Source: Amborella trichopoda (taxonomy: Eukaryota; Streptophyta; Magnoliopsida; Amborellales; Amborellaceae). Taken from it: a DNA stretch of 64,000 bases. The translations under genes and the position numbers were made by a program. The stretch's first letter is position 1, and every line of letters begins with the position of its first letter. The notes under the pieces are model-generated. The model was given only the letters and a program-made list of their open reading frames with translations. It did no database searches and was not told the DNA's origin. Location: contig NW_006494943.1 in NCBI RefSeq assembly GCF_000471905.2, forward strand, positions 923,485 through 987,484. Direction: 5' to 3'. Positions 63,128 through 64,000 of this stretch are shown piece after piece.

Positions 63128-64000
63128 ATGGAGGCCCCAACGCTCCAACAAACCGAACCAGCGGCCCTAAGCCCCTTCAATGGCGACCCCAAGAAGAAAA
63201 GCCTCGTCACCACACTCATGGAAACCGCATTGCGCTCCTCCTCTTTCAAAGAAGACTCGTACTTCATCTCTCAGCTCAGAGACTCTGAAAAAAAAGCTCT
63301 CTCTGAGCTCAAGCAAAAGCTCCATCTCTCTATCCAATCCAACCAGTTCTCTCCTGACTCAGATAAAGAGACCGAAATCTCAATGTGGGGTGTTCCCATT
63401 CTCGGTGGAGACGATCGATCTGATGTCATTCTCTTGAAATTTCTCCGAGCTAGAGATTTCAGAGTCTCCGATGCTCTAACAATGTTGCAGAAGTGTTATC
63501 AATGGAGGAAAGAATTTGGGGCTGACTCCATTGTTGAAGAGGACTTGGGTTTTAAAGAGCTCGAAGGTGTTGTGGCCTATATGCACTCTTATGACAGAGA
63601 TGGTCACCCTGTGTGTTATAATGCATATGGGGTTTTTAGAGACAAGGATTTGTACCAGAAGGTCTTTGGAGATGATGAGAAGCTGAAGAAGTTTTTGAGG
63701 TGGAGGGTTCAGGTGCTTGAGAGGGGTGTGAATTTGCTGCAATTTAAGCCTGGGGGTGTGAATTCCATTATTCAGATCACAGATCTAAAAAACATGCCAA
63801 AGAGGGAGCTGAGGGTGGCATCTAACCATATTCTCTCTCTTTTTCAGGATAATTATCCAGAAATGGTGGCTAGAAAGGTACTTATTTTTTCTCTCTCTCC
63901 AGGAATCAAAGCAAATGCTATTTTTAATTTTAATACAGTAAAGTCAATCATCTCTCTCTTTCACTCACACACAATGGAAAAAATGCTCTATTTCACCCAG
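63128..64000 (+). CDS. PATL6-like: Patellin (SEC14-GOLD phosphoinositide-transfer-like protein), patellin-6-like, exon 1 and start of intron 1
   Basis: The ATG at 63128 opens 250 codons without a stop up to 63877, where AGAAAG|GTACTTATTT is a good donor; intron 1 runs past the window. Residues 22-60 are a short basic/Ser-rich tail (KKKSLVTTLMETALRS, then SYFISQLRDSEKKALSELKQ). Residues 86-130 form the CRAL-TRIO N region (MWGVPILGGDDRSDVILLKF, LRARDF). From about 140 comes the SEC14 lipid-binding domain (EDLGFKELEGVVAYMHSYDR, GHPVCYNAYGVF, KFLRWRVQVLERGVNLLQF, ITDLKNMPKRELRVASNHIL, SLFQDNYPEMVARK). The rest of SEC14 and the GOLD domain lie beyond the edge. Patellins bind phosphoinositides at the plasma membrane and cell plate and act in membrane trafficking and auxin-carrier placement. 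The short, non-acidic N-terminus and MWGVPILGGDD point to PATL6 (or PATL4) rather than PATL1/2. The frame appears intact, the only clearly functional host gene here. Confidence 0.95.
   Translation, partial: MEAPTLQQTEPAALSPFNGDPKKKSLVTTLMETALRSSSFKEDSYFISQLRDSEKKALSELKQKLHLSIQSNQFSPDSDKETEISMWGVPILGGDDRSDVILLKFLRARDFRVSDALTMLQKCYQWRKEFGADSIVEEDLGFKELEGVVAYMHSYDRDGHPVCYNAYGVFRDKDLYQKVFGDDEKLKKFLRWRVQVLERGVNLLQFKPGGVNSIIQITDLKNMPKRELRVASNHILSLFQDNYPEMVARKVLIFSLSPGIKANAIFNFNTVKSIISLFHSHTMEKMLYFTQ
63878..64000 (+). other. Patellin intron 1, 5' part
   Basis: Starts GTACTTATTTTTTCTCTCTC after codon 250 (phase 0). AT/TC-rich and continues past the window. Confidence 0.85.

Noticed and set aside
63180-63742. 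Frames at 63180-63437 (plus) and 63476-63742 (minus)
   Set aside because: Out-of-frame or antisense shadows of patellin exon 1, which is open in its own frame from 63128 to 63877.
63128-63877. Patellin exon as a MITE-disrupted pseudogene
   Set aside because: The 250-codon frame is uninterrupted, the donor site is good and all SEC14 blocks are intact.

Overview
This is plant nuclear DNA, probably from an angiosperm with a large, repeat-rich genome. The evidence is plant-type Ty3/Gypsy and Ty1/Copia fossils, L1 and RTE LINEs, a Mutator-like element (MULE) with a MURA transposase and a plant mobile domain (PMD) gene, dense MITEs, and one host gene: the 5' end of a patellin (SEC14-GOLD protein) running off the right edge. 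No tRNA, rRNA or CRISPR was seen. The species cannot be named from the sequence.

Layout. 1-8141: internal part of a broken, minus-strand Ty3/Gypsy element, open at the left edge. 8142 to about 11665: its probable long LTR, holding about 1.5 kb of almost pure (GA)n. 11.7-14.7 kb: MITEs. 14.7-18.1 kb: 5'-truncated L1 LINE with poly-A tail. 18.2-22.1 kb: nested MITEs. 22.5-25.4 kb: a satellite-like block, then a three-copy 320-bp tandem element. 25.7-26.4 kb: a 337-bp tandem duplication. 27.4-29.7 kb: two related TIR elements, each with its own minisatellite. 30.0-31.1 kb: hAT-type MITEs and another MITE. 32.85-33.9 kb: 3' end of an RTE LINE. 35.7-37.5 kb: possible solo LTR. 39961-48216: complete-length but broken Copia element with both LTRs and a 5-bp target duplication. 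It carries a hAT-like insertion, and the edge of that insertion was later amplified in tandem. 49.7-51.2 kb: LTR-like debris. 52.1-53.2 kb: two TIR elements. 53319-61681: an 8.4-kb MULE with TIRs, a plus-strand PMD gene and a minus-strand MURA gene facing each other, and arrays of ATTACGGT/ACCGTAAT sites at both ends and between the genes. 61.7-62.7 kb: four MITE remnants. 62.7 kb to the end: promoter, TC-rich leader and first exon of a patellin-6-like gene.

Functionally, only the patellin gene looks like a live host gene. The MULE is the most interesting system: it pairs a transposase with a PMD protein inside one pair of TIRs and carries three arrays of one inverted motif. Most of the rest is layered transposon debris in which the order of several insertions can be read. 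Coordinates of repeats and fossils were read by eye and are good to a few bases where target duplications are given, and to tens of bases elsewhere.
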